Part shown: positions 16,108 through 25,250 of the stretch, one piece after another
Numbering within the stretch: the stretch's first letter is position 1
Layout: each line of letters begins with the position of its first letter
From: Sulfuritalea sp.
GTDB taxonomy: Bacteria > Pseudomonadota > Gammaproteobacteria > Burkholderiales > Rhodocyclaceae
Direction of reading: 5' to 3'
Assembly: GCA_016710465.1 (NCBI GenBank)
Contig: JADJVS010000016.1
Span: 558,001 to 622,000 of the forward strand
Length of the DNA stretch: 64,000 nucleotides
Position numbers and translations under genes: made by a program
Notes under the pieces: generated by a model
What the model saw: only the letters and a program-made list of their open reading frames with translations
Told to the model about the DNA's origin: nothing
Databases searched by the model: none

Positions 16108-17886
16108 ATGAGTACCTACCTCGCCCCAATGCGGGACATGCAATTCATCATGAACGAAGTGGCCGGCTTGGAGGAGGTGTGTGCATTGCCCGGCAACGAG
16201 GAGTGTTCCGTCGAACTGGTCGAGTCGATCCTCGAAGAGGCAGCCAAGTTTGCGACTGGCGTCCTCGATCCGATCAATGCCGTGGGTGACCGCGACGGCG
16301 CGACCTGTGCTGACGGCGTGGTGACCGCGACACCCGGTTTCAAGGAGGCCTATCAACTCTTCGTCGAAACCGGCTGGAACTCGCTGCACTGCTCGCCGGA
16401 ATACGGCGGTCAGGGCCTGCCGACGCTGGTATCGACGGCGGTTAACGAGATGTGGAAATCCTCCAACATGGCGTTCGCCCTGTGCCCGATGCTGACCGGC
16501 GGCGCCATCGAGGCGATTGCCCACCATGCCTCGCCGGAACTGCGCGCCAAGTACCTGCCGAAGATGGTCGAAGGCAGCTGGACCGGGACCATGAACCTCA
16601 CCGAGCCCTCGGCGGGCTCCGACCTGGCCGCGATCCGCACGCGCGCCCTGCCGGTCGGTGACGGCAGCTACCGCATCAGCGGCACGAAGATCTTCATCAC
16701 CTGGGGTGAACACAACATGACCGAGAACATCGTGCATCTCGTGCTGGGCCGCCTGCCAGACGCGCCTCCCGGCGTGAAAGGCATTTCGCTGTTCCTGGTG
16801 CCCAAGTTCCTCGTCAATGACGACGGGTCGCTCGGTGCGCGCAACGATCTCGTCTGCGCCTCGGTGGAGCACAAGATGGGCATTCATGGCAGCCCGACGG
16901 CGGTGATGGCCTTCGGCGAAGGCGAGGGCGCGCTGGGTTGGGTGATCGGCGAGGAAAACAAGGGCCTCGGCTACATGTTCACCATGATGAACCACGCCCG
17001 CGTCAATGTCGGCCTCGAAGGCGTCGGCATCTCCGAGCGCTCCTTCCAGCATGCGCTGGCGTATGCGCGCGAGCGCGTGCAGGGCGCGCCGGTCGGCACC
17101 GCGCCCGCCGACAAGAAACCCATCCTGCATCACCCGGACGTGCGTCGCATGCTGATGGACATGAAGTCCCGCACCGAAGCCATGCGCACCCTGGCCTATT
17201 ACGTCGCCGCCGAGATGGACCGCGCCCACGCCGGCAACGAGGCGTCGCGCGCCCGCGTCGACCTGCTGACTCCGGTGGTCAAGGGCTGGAGCACGGAGCA
17301 AGGCATCGAGCTTGCCTCTACCGGCGTGCAGGTCTTCGGCGGCCTCGGCTTCATCGAGGAGACGGGCGCTTGCCAGTACTACCGCGATTCGCGCATCACC
17401 ACGATCTACGAAGGAACCACCGGCATCCAGGCCAACGACCTGATCGGCCGCAAGCTGGCGCGCGAAAAGAATCCCGGCGTGGCAATGCGTGCGCTGCTGG
17501 CCGAGATCGCCGCCACCGTGGCCGAACTCAAGGCCGATGCGGAACTCGCCGCCATCGGCGGCCAGCTGGAAGCCGGTGCCGCAGCGCTGGCGAGCGCCAC
17601 CGACTGGCTGATAGCCAATTACGAAGCCGACACCGCGGCCGCACTGGCCGGGGCCGTGCCTTTCCTCAAGCTGACCGGCATCGTTGCCGGCGGCTGGCTA
17701 ATGGCAAAGTCGGCGCTGGTGGCACGGCGCCAGATTGCCGCCGGCAGCAGCGACCCGTTCTACACCGGCAAGATCGCCACCGCCACCTACTTCGCCTCGC
17801 ACCAGCTGCCGTTCGCAGACGCCTATTCGGCGGAAGTGACGGGCGGCAGCGCGGCCACGCTGGCGCTGGCCGAGAACCTCTTCTGA
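16108..17886 (+). CDS. Acyl-CoA dehydrogenase, large (~590 aa) type
   Basis: 592-residue FAD enzyme that introduces the alpha,beta double bond into an acyl-CoA. It belongs to the longer dehydrogenase type with a C-terminal DUF-like helical extension. Motifs: FAD/substrate region MNLTEPSAGSDLAAIRTRA, ISGTKIFITWGEHN, and the catalytic Glu in ITTIYEGTTGIQANDLIGRK. Start at ATG 16108 after AGAAGGA. Electrons leave through the EtfBA and ETF-QO encoded on either side. Similar enzymes act on fatty, phenylpropanoid or alicyclic acyl-CoAs; the substrate here is unknown. Confidence 0.92.
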   Translation: MSTYLAPMRDMQFIMNEVAGLEEVCALPGNEECSVELVESILEEAAKFATGVLDPINAVGDRDGATCADGVVTATPGFKEAYQLFVETGWNSLHCSPEYGGQGLPTLVSTAVNEMWKSSNMAFALCPMLTGGAIEAIAHHASPELRAKYLPKMVEGSWTGTMNLTEPSAGSDLAAIRTRALPVGDGSYRISGTKIFITWGEHNMTENIVHLVLGRLPDAPPGVKGISLFLVPKFLVNDDGSLGARNDLVCASVEHKMGIHGSPTAVMAFGEGEGALGWVIGEENKGLGYMFTMMNHARVNVGLEGVGISERSFQHALAYARERVQGAPVGTAPADKKPILHHPDVRRMLMDMKSRTEAMRTLAYYVAAEMDRAHAGNEASRARVDLLTPVVKGWSTEQGIELASTGVQVFGGLGFIEETGACQYYRDSRITTIYEGTTGIQANDLIGRKLAREKNPGVAMRALLAEIAATVAELKADAELAAIGGQLEAGAAALASATDWLIANYEADTAAALAGAVPFLKLTGIVAGGWLMAKSALVARRQIAAGSSDPFYTGKIATATYFASHQLPFADAYSAEVTGGSAATLALAENLF

Positions 17887-17899
17887 CGCGGAGCCGGCG

Positions 17900-19528
17900 A
17901 TGCGCGAGTCCATGGAGTTTGATGTTGTCATCGTCGGCGGCGGCCCGGCGGGATTGGCCGCCGCGATCCGGCTCAAGCAGATCGATGCCGGCATCAATGT
18001 CTGCCTGATCGAGAAGGGCTCCGAAATCGGTGCGCACATCCTCTCCGGCGCCGTCATGGACCCGCGTGCCATTACCGAACTGTTTCCCGACTGGCAGGCA
18101 CAGGGGGCGCCGCTTGAGACCGCCGTCTCGCGCGACCGCATGACCTTCCTCACCCGCCACGGTTTCGTTGACCTGCCCGTCTTCGCCCTGCCGAGCTGCT
18201 TCAAGAACCACGGCAACTACATCATCAGCCTCGGCCAGGTCTGCCGCTGGCTGGGCACCCAGGCCGAAGCCCTCGGTGTCGAGGTCTATCCCGGCTTTGC
18301 CGGCGCAGAGGTGCTCTACGACGAGAACGGCGCCGTAAGGGGTATTGCCACCGGCGACATGGGTCTCACGCGTGACGGCCAGCCGGGTCCCGGCCACCAG
18401 CCGGGCATGGAGTTGCTGGCCAAGTACACCCTTTTCGCCGAAGGCTGCCGTGGCCACCTCGGCAAACAGGTCGAGGCGAAGTTCGGGCTGCGCGAGAACT
18501 CAGACCCGCAGACCTACGCCCTCGGCATCAAGGAACTCTGGGAGGTTGATCCCGAACAGCACGAGAAGGGGCTGGTCTGGCATACCTTCGGCTGGCCGAT
18601 GGCCTCGGATACCTATGGCGGCGGCTTCATCTACCACCTGGGCGAGAACCTGGTCTCGATCGGCCAGGTGGTCGGCCTGGGCTACAAGAACCCCCATCTC
18701 TCGCCCTTCGAGGAAATGCAGCGGCTCAAGACCCACCCGCAGATCGCCCCGTTGTTCAAGGGTGGCAAGCGCCTGGCCTATGGCGCCCGGGCCCTGGCCG
18801 CCGGCGGCCTGCAGTCGCTGCCGAAGCTCAGCTTCCCCGGTGGCGCCCTGATCGGCGACGACGCCGGGATGCTGGTCGCCTCGCGCATCAAGGGCAGTCA
18901 CGCTGCCATCAAGAGCGGCATGTTGGCGGCGGAAGCCACGGCGACGGCGCTTGCCGCCGGACGCGCCAGCGATGAACTGACCGACTACCCCGAACTATTC
19001 CGCACTTCCTGGCTCCACGAGGAACTGCACCAGGCGCGCAACTTCAAGCCCTGGATGGCCAAGGGCCTGTGGAGCGGCGCGATCGGCTTCGGCATCGACC
19101 AGGTGCTGTTCCGTGGCAAGGCGCCCTGGACCATGCACAACACCGCCGACCACGCCAAACTAAAACCGGCGGCGGAGTGCAAGCCCATCACCTACGACAA
19201 GCCGGACGGGGTGCTGACCTTCGACCGCCTGTCCTCGGTCTTCCTGTCGAACACCAACCATGAGGAAGACCAGCCCTGTCATCTGAGATTGACCGATGAG
19301 GCGGTGCCGATCGCGACAAATCTTGCGACCTACGATGCTCCCGAGCAGCGCTACTGCCCGGCCGGGGTCTACGAGATCGTGCGCAACGAGGACGGCAGTA
19401 ATCCGCGCCTGCAGATCAATGCGCAGAACTGCGTGCATTGCAAGACCTGCGACATCAAGGACCCGACCCAGAACATCACCTGGGTGGTGCCCCAGGGTGG
19501 CGAAGGGCCGATCTACCAATCCATGTAA
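17900..19528 (+). CDS. Electron transfer flavoprotein-ubiquinone oxidoreductase
   Basis: 542-residue membrane-associated flavo-iron-sulfur protein passing electrons from ETF to ubiquinone. N-terminal FAD-binding GGGPAGLAAAIRLKQ, central GGAGxG-like region, conserved SFPGGALIGDDAGML and GSHAAIKSGMLAAE, and the C-terminal 4Fe-4S ligands CPAGVYEIV plus CVHCKTC. Starts 14 bases after the dehydrogenase. A start at the Met five residues in (MEFDVVIV) is equally possible. Confidence 0.94.
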   Translation: MRESMEFDVVIVGGGPAGLAAAIRLKQIDAGINVCLIEKGSEIGAHILSGAVMDPRAITELFPDWQAQGAPLETAVSRDRMTFLTRHGFVDLPVFALPSCFKNHGNYIISLGQVCRWLGTQAEALGVEVYPGFAGAEVLYDENGAVRGIATGDMGLTRDGQPGPGHQPGMELLAKYTLFAEGCRGHLGKQVEAKFGLRENSDPQTYALGIKELWEVDPEQHEKGLVWHTFGWPMASDTYGGGFIYHLGENLVSIGQVVGLGYKNPHLSPFEEMQRLKTHPQIAPLFKGGKRLAYGARALAAGGLQSLPKLSFPGGALIGDDAGMLVASRIKGSHAAIKSGMLAAEATATALAAGRASDELTDYPELFRTSWLHEELHQARNFKPWMAKGLWSGAIGFGIDQVLFRGKAPWTMHNTADHAKLKPAAECKPITYDKPDGVLTFDRLSSVFLSNTNHEEDQPCHLRLTDEAVPIATNLATYDAPEQRYCPAGVYEIVRNEDGSNPRLQINAQNCVHCKTCDIKDPTQNITWVVPQGGEGPIYQSM

Positions 19529-19538
19529 GGACAGAACA

Positions 19539-19967
19539 ATGAACGCAATGGGCGGACATGATATCGAGGACATCCAGGTCGGCATGCGCGGTACCTACGC
19601 CAAGACCGTGACCGAGGCCGACATCATTCTCTTCGCCGGCGTCACCGGTGACAACAATCCGGTGCACATCGACGCCGAAGCGGCGGCCAGCACCATGTTC
19701 AACGAGCGCATCGCCCACGGAATGCTTTCCGCCGGCTTCATTTCCGCCGTGCTCGGCACAAAGCTGCCTGGCCCCGGTTCCATCTACATGTCGCAGTCCC
19801 TGAAGTTCCTCGCGCCGGTGAAGATCGGCGACACCGTGAAGACAGTGTGCGAAGTGACGGTGGTGGTCCCGGAAAAGAAGCGGGTGACGCTCAAGACCAC
19901 CTGTTACGTCCGCGACAAGGTTGTGGTCGACGGCGACGCGACCATGATGGTGGGCGCGCGAAACTGA
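19539..19967 (+). CDS. MaoC-like (R)-specific enoyl-CoA hydratase
   Basis: 142-residue hot-dog fold hydratase. The catalytic Asp-His motif of (R)-hydratases is clear: FAGVTGDNNPVHID followed by ERIAHGMLSAGF. It hydrates the enoyl-CoA made by the dehydrogenase, giving an (R)-3-hydroxyacyl-CoA that can also feed polyhydroxyalkanoate synthesis. The frame is open further upstream, but ATG 19539 has AGGACAG before it and matches the usual PhaJ length. Confidence 0.9.
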   Translation: MNAMGGHDIEDIQVGMRGTYAKTVTEADIILFAGVTGDNNPVHIDAEAAASTMFNERIAHGMLSAGFISAVLGTKLPGPGSIYMSQSLKFLAPVKIGDTVKTVCEVTVVVPEKKRVTLKTTCYVRDKVVVDGDATMMVGARN

Positions 19968-20091
19968 TTCAAGTAGATGCCCCAACTGGAAAATGTCGCA
20001 AAGAAATTGAATACCGGTTCAGATGATCGAATAGTTGGTTCGAACAAGGCGTGGTGATTGCGGCAACGACGGGATTTGGAAAGGAATCGAT

Positions 20092-20940
20092 ATGGATATC
20101 AAGAAGATTGGCATTGTCGGGGCAGGCGCCATGGGCAGCGGCATTGCACAAGTATTGGCGACGGCCGCAATCGAGGTCGTGCTTTCGGATATCGCCGAAG
20201 CCCAATTGCAGCGCGGCCTAGCAACTATTTCCAGCAGTCTGGATAGGCTGATCAAGAAAGAAAAATTGACCCTCGATCAAAAGTCGGCGGCATTCGCCAG
20301 GATTTCAACCACCGGCGATCTGCAGGCGATGGCGGATTGCGAACTTATTATCGAAGCAGCTTCGGAAAGCGTGGACTTGAAGCGCGCGATTCTTCAGCAG
20401 CTCGACAAGATCTCCGCTCCGGCGACGATTTTGGCCACCAACACCTCCTCTATCTCCATCACCCGAATTGCCGCGTTTACCGAGCGTCCCGACAAGGTGA
20501 TCGGGATGCATTTCTTCAACCCGGTGCCGATGATGTCGCTTGTTGAGTTGATTCGTGGCCTTCAGACATCCGAATCAACCTACCGTCAAGTCGAGGAGTT
20601 GGCGCGCGTGATCGGAAAGACACCGGTTCAGGTCAGGAATAGTCCCGGCTTCGTGGTCAATCGCGTGCTGTGCCCCATGCTCAATGAGGCGATTTTTGCG
20701 CTCGGGGAAGGGCTGGCGACAGCGACGGAAATCGACGAGGCGATGAAGCTCGGCGCAAACCATCCCATCGGCCCACTCGCTCTGACCGACATGATCGGCC
20801 TAGACGTCCAGCTTGCGGTCATGCAGGTACTGTTCGACGGCTTCAAAGACCCCAAGTACCGCCCCGCACCCTTGCTAGTCGAGATGGTCGAAGCCGGGTA
20901 TCTCGGCCGAAAGACGGGACGCGGCTTCTTCGCCTACTGA
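20092..20940 (+). CDS. 3-hydroxybutyryl-CoA / 3-hydroxyacyl-CoA dehydrogenase
   Basis: 282 residues, NAD-dependent oxidation of (S)-3-hydroxyacyl-CoA to the 3-keto form. Rossmann motif GIVGAGAMGSGIAQ at the N-terminus, catalytic stretch ATNTSSISIT and the signature HFFNPVPMMSLVE, then the C-terminal PIGPLALTDMIGLD. Start ATG 20092 follows GGAAAGGA; the upstream in-frame extension lacks support. GC is a little lower than in the preceding operon and the 124-bp gap suggests a separate transcription unit with the next two genes. Confidence 0.94.
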   Translation: MDIKKIGIVGAGAMGSGIAQVLATAAIEVVLSDIAEAQLQRGLATISSSLDRLIKKEKLTLDQKSAAFARISTTGDLQAMADCELIIEAASESVDLKRAILQQLDKISAPATILATNTSSISITRIAAFTERPDKVIGMHFFNPVPMMSLVELIRGLQTSESTYRQVEELARVIGKTPVQVRNSPGFVVNRVLCPMLNEAIFALGEGLATATEIDEAMKLGANHPIGPLALTDMIGLDVQLAVMQVLFDGFKDPKYRPAPLLVEMVEAGYLGRKTGRGFFAY

Positions 20941-20980
20941 ACGGTTTCTCGGCAAACGCAGTGATAACAAGGAGTAGGAA

Positions 20981-22165
20981 ATGACAATAAACGAAGTTGT
21001 CGTACTGAGTGCGGTGCGGAGCGCGATCGGCACATTCGGCGGGGCCTTGAAAGATATGGAACCGGCCGAACTCGGCGGCCTAGTCGTCAAGGAGGCGATC
21101 GCGCGTTCGGGTGTCGATCCCGAACAGGTTACGTTCGCCGCGGTCGGGAACTGTATCCCGACCGACTCTCGCTACGCCTATGTTGCACGCAATTCTACCG
21201 TTCAAGGCGGCATGTCGATGAGTTCAACGACCTTTGCTGTGAACCGTCTGTGTGGCTCGTCGCAGCAGGCGATTGTCAGTTCCGCCCAAGCCGTCATGCT
21301 TGGCGATGCGGACTTCGCGCTGGCGGGCGGTGTCGAAGTCATGTCGCGTGCAGGCTATATGCTTCCGGCGCTGCGCAGTGGTGCCCGCATGGGCGATTCG
21401 ACGGCGATTGACATGATGGTGGCCGCGCTGACAGACCCGTTTGGAGCCGGGCATATGGGCATTACCGCAGAAAATCTTGCCGTCAAATGGGGAATCACGC
21501 GCGAGCAGCAGGATGCGTTTGCCCTCGAATCTCAGCACCGCGCACTCGCTGCGATCGCCGACGGTCGCTTCAAGTCTCAAATCGTCCCCATCACGTTCCA
21601 GACCCGCAAGGGCGACATCACCTTCGACACCGACGAGCACCCCAAGTCCAGCACGACCCTGGAAGCCCTCGCGAAGATGAGGCCTGCCTTCATGAAGGGC
21701 GGCACGGTCACCGCCGGCAATGCATCAGGCGTCAACGACGCTGGCTCGTTTCTGATCATGGCAAATGCAGCCAAAGCTGCCGCGTCAGGATGCAAACCCA
21801 TTGCCCGTCTGGTCGCTTACGCCATCGCCGGTGTACCCAATGACATCATGGGCGAAGGCCCAATCCCATCATCCAAGCTTGCCCTCCAAAAAGCTGGCTT
21901 GACGCTGGACCAGATGGATGTCGTTGAATCGAACGAAGCATTCGCTGCGCAATCGCTGGCGGTGATGCAAGGGCTTGGGCTTGATGCAGGCAAGACGAAT
22001 CCGAACGGCGGTGCGATCGCGCTGGGCCACCCCGTGGGGGCCAGTGGCGCCGTTATCGTAACCAAGTTGTTGCATGAGCTTTTGCGTACCGGCGGTCACT
22101 ATGGCATGGCTACTATGTGCATCGGCGGCGGACAAGGGATTACGACGATCTACGAACGGATTTGA
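20981..22165 (+). CDS. Acetyl-CoA acetyltransferase (thiolase)
   Basis: 394-residue thiolase II, normal family length. Nucleophilic Cys in NRLCGSSQQAIVS, second motif NPNGGAIALGHPVGASGA (His), and C-terminal active-site CIGGGQG. It cleaves 3-ketoacyl-CoA or condenses two acetyl-CoA. Follows the hydroxyacyl-CoA dehydrogenase by 40 bases and precedes a CoA-transferase, a set fitting C4 acid (butyrate/crotonate/acetoacetyl) metabolism. Confidence 0.94.
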   Translation: MTINEVVVLSAVRSAIGTFGGALKDMEPAELGGLVVKEAIARSGVDPEQVTFAAVGNCIPTDSRYAYVARNSTVQGGMSMSSTTFAVNRLCGSSQQAIVSSAQAVMLGDADFALAGGVEVMSRAGYMLPALRSGARMGDSTAIDMMVAALTDPFGAGHMGITAENLAVKWGITREQQDAFALESQHRALAAIADGRFKSQIVPITFQTRKGDITFDTDEHPKSSTTLEALAKMRPAFMKGGTVTAGNASGVNDAGSFLIMANAAKAAASGCKPIARLVAYAIAGVPNDIMGEGPIPSSKLALQKAGLTLDQMDVVESNEAFAAQSLAVMQGLGLDAGKTNPNGGAIALGHPVGASGAVIVTKLLHELLRTGGHYGMATMCIGGGQGITTIYERI

Positions 22166-22308
22166 GGAATGTGGGTGCGACAAGCGGCTGGCGTCGGTGA
22201 GTATTGCTCCAGTCCTGCGGTGCCGGTTCCTGACAAACGGCCAGGAATGCGTTGAACCCCAGGCACTTTCGTCCAGTTATGACAATGAATATTTCGTGAG
22301 GCTTTGCC

Positions 22309-23655
22309 ATGTCACAATTCGTGTTGGATCTATATAAGAAAAAACTCGGTACGGCCGCGCAAGCTGCGGCCCTAGTGAAGTCCGGGGACAAGGTGTTCCT
22401 CGGTGAATTCGCGCAAGGCGTCGAGGCCGTGGAAGCAGCTCTGGCTCTGCGCAAGAGCGAACTCAGGGATGTCGTTCTTGTCACGGTGACGCGCGTGCGG
22501 CCCATGAAATGCGTCGAGGCCGATCCGGCGCGTGAGTCCTTCATATGGAACGACTGGCATTTCTCCGGGCTGGGGCGCAAGTTTGGCGAGAAGGGCCTGA
22601 CCAGCTACATCCCGCTTTGCTACCACCAGGGTCCGCAGAACGTCGAGCTCTACGAGGCCCCGGATGTCGTTGTCGTGCAGGTCACTCCGATGGACCGCAA
22701 CGGATTTTTCAACTTCTCGACTAGTTGTTCGATTACTCCGTCTTATTGCCGCAAGGCGAGGAAGCTCGTCGTCGAGGTCAATACGAACGTTCCGCGCTGC
22801 CTGGGGGGCATGGACGAAGGGATCCACGTCTCCCACGTCGACATGATTGTGGAAGGCCCGAACACGCCCCTGGTGCAGCTCCCCGAGATCCCGGCCAGCG
22901 ATGCCGACTGCGCCATCGCCAACCACGTCATGGGCCTCATCGAGGATGGCTCCACCATTCAACTCGGTATCGGCGGCCTGCCCAACATCGTCGGTGCGAT
23001 GATCGCAAAGAGCGATCTCAAGGACATCGGCGTCCATACCGAGATGCTTGCCGACTCGTATGTCGATATGTACGAGGCCGGGCGGATCACCGGCCGGCGC
23101 AAGGGAATCGATCGCGGGAAGATGGTCTATACCTTTGCGCTAGGTTCGAAGAAACTCTACGACTTTCTCGACAATAATCCGGTGGCCTCGATCTTCCCGG
23201 TGTCCTACACAAACGACCCCTGCGTGATCGGCCGCAACCCGAAGGTCGTCGCCATCAACAACGCTATCGAGGTCGACCTGTTCTCGCAAGTGGCAAGCGA
23301 GGCCGCAGGGCCGCGCCAGATATCCGGCACCGGCGGCCAACTGGACTTCATCTTCGGCGCCTACCGCTCTGAAGGCGGCAAGGGCCTCATCTGCATCAAC
23401 TCGACCTACAAGAAGAAGGACGGTACGATCGGTTCGCGCATCGTGCCGACGCTCTCGCCCGGCACGATCGTCACCTGCCCGCGTTCGGTGGTCCATTACG
23501 TGGTGACCGAATTCGGCTACGTGCAGTTGAAAGCCAAATCGGCATGGGAACGTGCCGAGGCTTTGATCAGCATCTCCCATCCGGACTTCCGCGATTCGTT
23601 GATCAAGGACGCCGAGGCAATGGGCATTTGGCGTCGATCCAACCGGAAATCCTGA
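22309..23655 (+). CDS. CoA-transferase of the acetyl-CoA hydrolase/4-hydroxybutyrate CoA-transferase family
   Basis: 448 residues. Family I-like fold with acetyl-CoA hydrolase N- and C-terminal domains; conserved features are IQLGIGGLPNIVGAMI, the active-site Glu region NNAIEVDLFSQVASEA and GTGGQLDFIFGAYRSEGGKG. It moves CoA between a short-chain acyl-CoA and a free acid such as acetate. Closest recognisable relatives are butyryl-CoA:acetate and 4-hydroxybutyrate CoA-transferases. It ends the three-gene group. Confidence 0.88.
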   Translation: MSQFVLDLYKKKLGTAAQAAALVKSGDKVFLGEFAQGVEAVEAALALRKSELRDVVLVTVTRVRPMKCVEADPARESFIWNDWHFSGLGRKFGEKGLTSYIPLCYHQGPQNVELYEAPDVVVVQVTPMDRNGFFNFSTSCSITPSYCRKARKLVVEVNTNVPRCLGGMDEGIHVSHVDMIVEGPNTPLVQLPEIPASDADCAIANHVMGLIEDGSTIQLGIGGLPNIVGAMIAKSDLKDIGVHTEMLADSYVDMYEAGRITGRRKGIDRGKMVYTFALGSKKLYDFLDNNPVASIFPVSYTNDPCVIGRNPKVVAINNAIEVDLFSQVASEAAGPRQISGTGGQLDFIFGAYRSEGGKGLICINSTYKKKDGTIGSRIVPTLSPGTIVTCPRSVVHYVVTEFGYVQLKAKSAWERAEALISISHPDFRDSLIKDAEAMGIWRRSNRKS

Positions 23656-23950
23656 TTGGACACGCCAACTTTGCTCTTTGTTCGGGCTTACTCCGAGGCG
23701 ATTGAGTTCGTGGACCAAGATTGCGAAGTCGGGAGGTTTCGGGAAAAAATGGACGGTAAGAACGAGAAACCGGGTTGGCGTGGGGCACCGAAGTTCGGTG
23801 GTAGTAACGAAAAACCCCGCAGAGCGCGGGGGTCGGGGGGCGCTCAGTCAGAGACTGTCCCGATGGGCTGGGAAAGCGAGTTGAACGACGAAGGATCTTG
23901 AACGGCCTGATGTTGCTAACAGTCTGCATTACTCAGTTACCTGCCGTTGG
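23656..23950. other. Intergenic stretch, decayed
   Basis: No frame here has coding support. It contains one terminator-like hairpin (listed separately) and leads into a serine-hydrolase remnant, so it likely holds eroded sequence at the edge of the accessory region. Confidence 0.4.
23813..23835 (-). terminator. Terminator-like hairpin acting on the minus strand
   Basis: CCCCGC and GCGGGG pair around AGAGC, preceded on the plus strand by AAAAA, i.e. followed by a U-run on the minus strand. No intact minus-strand gene ends here, so it may be left over from lost neighbours. Confidence 0.4.
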
Positions 23951-24423
23951 AGTTGCCATTACCTGAACGGCGGCCTTTGGCACGAGCGCAGCCGTGTTTC
24001 CCGGGACTGGGTCGCGCGCTCCTTCCAACCCTGGAACCGTAGCGCGGGGCACCTGCGAGCCCCGAACTACGGCTGGTTCTGGTGGGCCTACGACGGCGGG
24101 CGTGGCTGGACCGGGCACATGGCGAACGGCTGGAAGGGACAACGAATCGCGGTGTTCCCGAAACAGCGAGTGGTGGTGACGATGACGGCGTGCATCCAGG
24201 ACGGGTCCGAACACCGCGCGTTCGACCACCTTATTACCCACGTGGCGCGTGCCCTGCGTGACGATGGGCCCGCGCCTCCCGATCCGGGGAACAAGGCCCG
24301 CCTCAACGCACTGCTCGCAGCGCTGCGCACGGACCTGTCACCTCACTGCGCAGGTGGCGGCGACCGCATGATTCCCTCCGTAACCCGCAAGACAAGGCGC
24401 ATCCCCTTCCGCGCCGCTAACTA
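23951..24423 (+). pseudogene. C-terminal fragment of a beta-lactamase-fold serine hydrolase
   Basis: Frame running from about 23957 to the stop at 24421-24423 reads YLNGGLWHERSRVSRDWV, then APNYGWFWWAYDGG, GHMANGWKGQRIAVFPKQ and VVVTMTAC. This is the C-terminal part of class C beta-lactamase/esterase family proteins (PF00144 type), where the YGWFWW and G-GQ-IAVFP blocks follow the catalytic domain. The SxxK serine and YxN motif regions are absent and no start fits, so about three quarters of the gene is missing. Confidence 0.7.
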
Positions 24424-24914
24424 ATGAGCATGTCCGAAAACGACAGGCATTCCACCTTGTCAATGACGAGCAAGATCATTCGCCATAGACTCTGTGGTTG
24501 AACAGCTTTTTTGGCCGAGTCGGGCCAGTGCAGGCTTCAATTGGCTCACCGTAAACCGGACATCCAGCGAGGGCGGTGGGTGTTTCACCTGAGAAAACAG
24601 GAAAACTACCTTGACTGGCCGGTTATGGCCGACTGCCGACCGCCATCCAAGGCCTCCAATTTCGCTACCAGCGATCGTGGAAGTGCCTGGTACGCAGCCC
24701 TAAAGCCGCCTCTCGCACGGAGCACGGCACTGACACCCGCACTGCTGGCGTTGGATGGCAAGCACTTCCGGGATTCGTTCATGTCCTGATGATTGATGTG
24801 GCCGCTGAAGAAATATTACCTGAGGATCTTGATTGCTGATCTGATTCCGAACGTTGCAAACGCTCCGGTGCCGCCGCAAAACTGCCAGTAACTCTGATCA
24901 CGATTCCCTTTGGC
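24424..24914. other. Intergenic stretch without recognisable gene
   Basis: Lies between the serine-hydrolase remnant and the last gene of the island. A 92-codon open frame on the plus strand has no family resemblance and no ribosome site. I see no RNA gene. It may hold the unlocated distal junction of the integrated element. Confidence 0.4.
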
Positions 24915-25250
24915 CTATTGCCCTTTGCCTCGACCAATTTTCGCCGGCCGCCCCCCTACTCCCCGCCGACACCAGGCCCCGCGCAAATGGGGCTCCCAAT
25001 CCGGCCACCGCCCAAGCACGGATGCCAGCGCCCGTGCCGTGCGCCAGTAATCGTAACGGGTGCTTGGAGATAAGGGCTCGGCCCATCTCTCTAACATCCA
25101 ACGCAGATGCTTCACCTGCCACTGATGCGGCTCGCTGATATGGAATCGCTCCCGAATCGCCGCCGCAATCCGCTCACCCCGATCAATATGCCCGTTGATG
25201 CTTGCCTTCGATCCCGGCAAGGCACGCTTCAACAACAGGGCGATGCTCAT
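24915..25250 (-). CDS. Small protein coupled to the integrase, function unknown
   Basis: 111 residues, basic, with a helix-rich first half (IAAAIRERFHISEPHQWQVKHLRWMLERWAE) and a glycine/arginine-rich end. Its ATG overlaps the integrase TGA as ATGA (25247-25250), so it is translated together with the integrase. The helical RYDYWRTARALASVLGRW part recalls small helper proteins that sit behind integrases in integrative elements, but I cannot name a family. Confidence 0.65.
   Translation of the reverse strand: MSIALLLKRALPGSKASINGHIDRGERIAAAIRERFHISEPHQWQVKHLRWMLERWAEPLSPSTRYDYWRTARALASVLGRWPDWEPHLRGAWCRRGVGGRPAKIGRGKGQ

Noticed and set aside
24511..24789. 92-codon frame as a gene
   Set aside because: No ribosome site, no family resemblance, mixed codon use.
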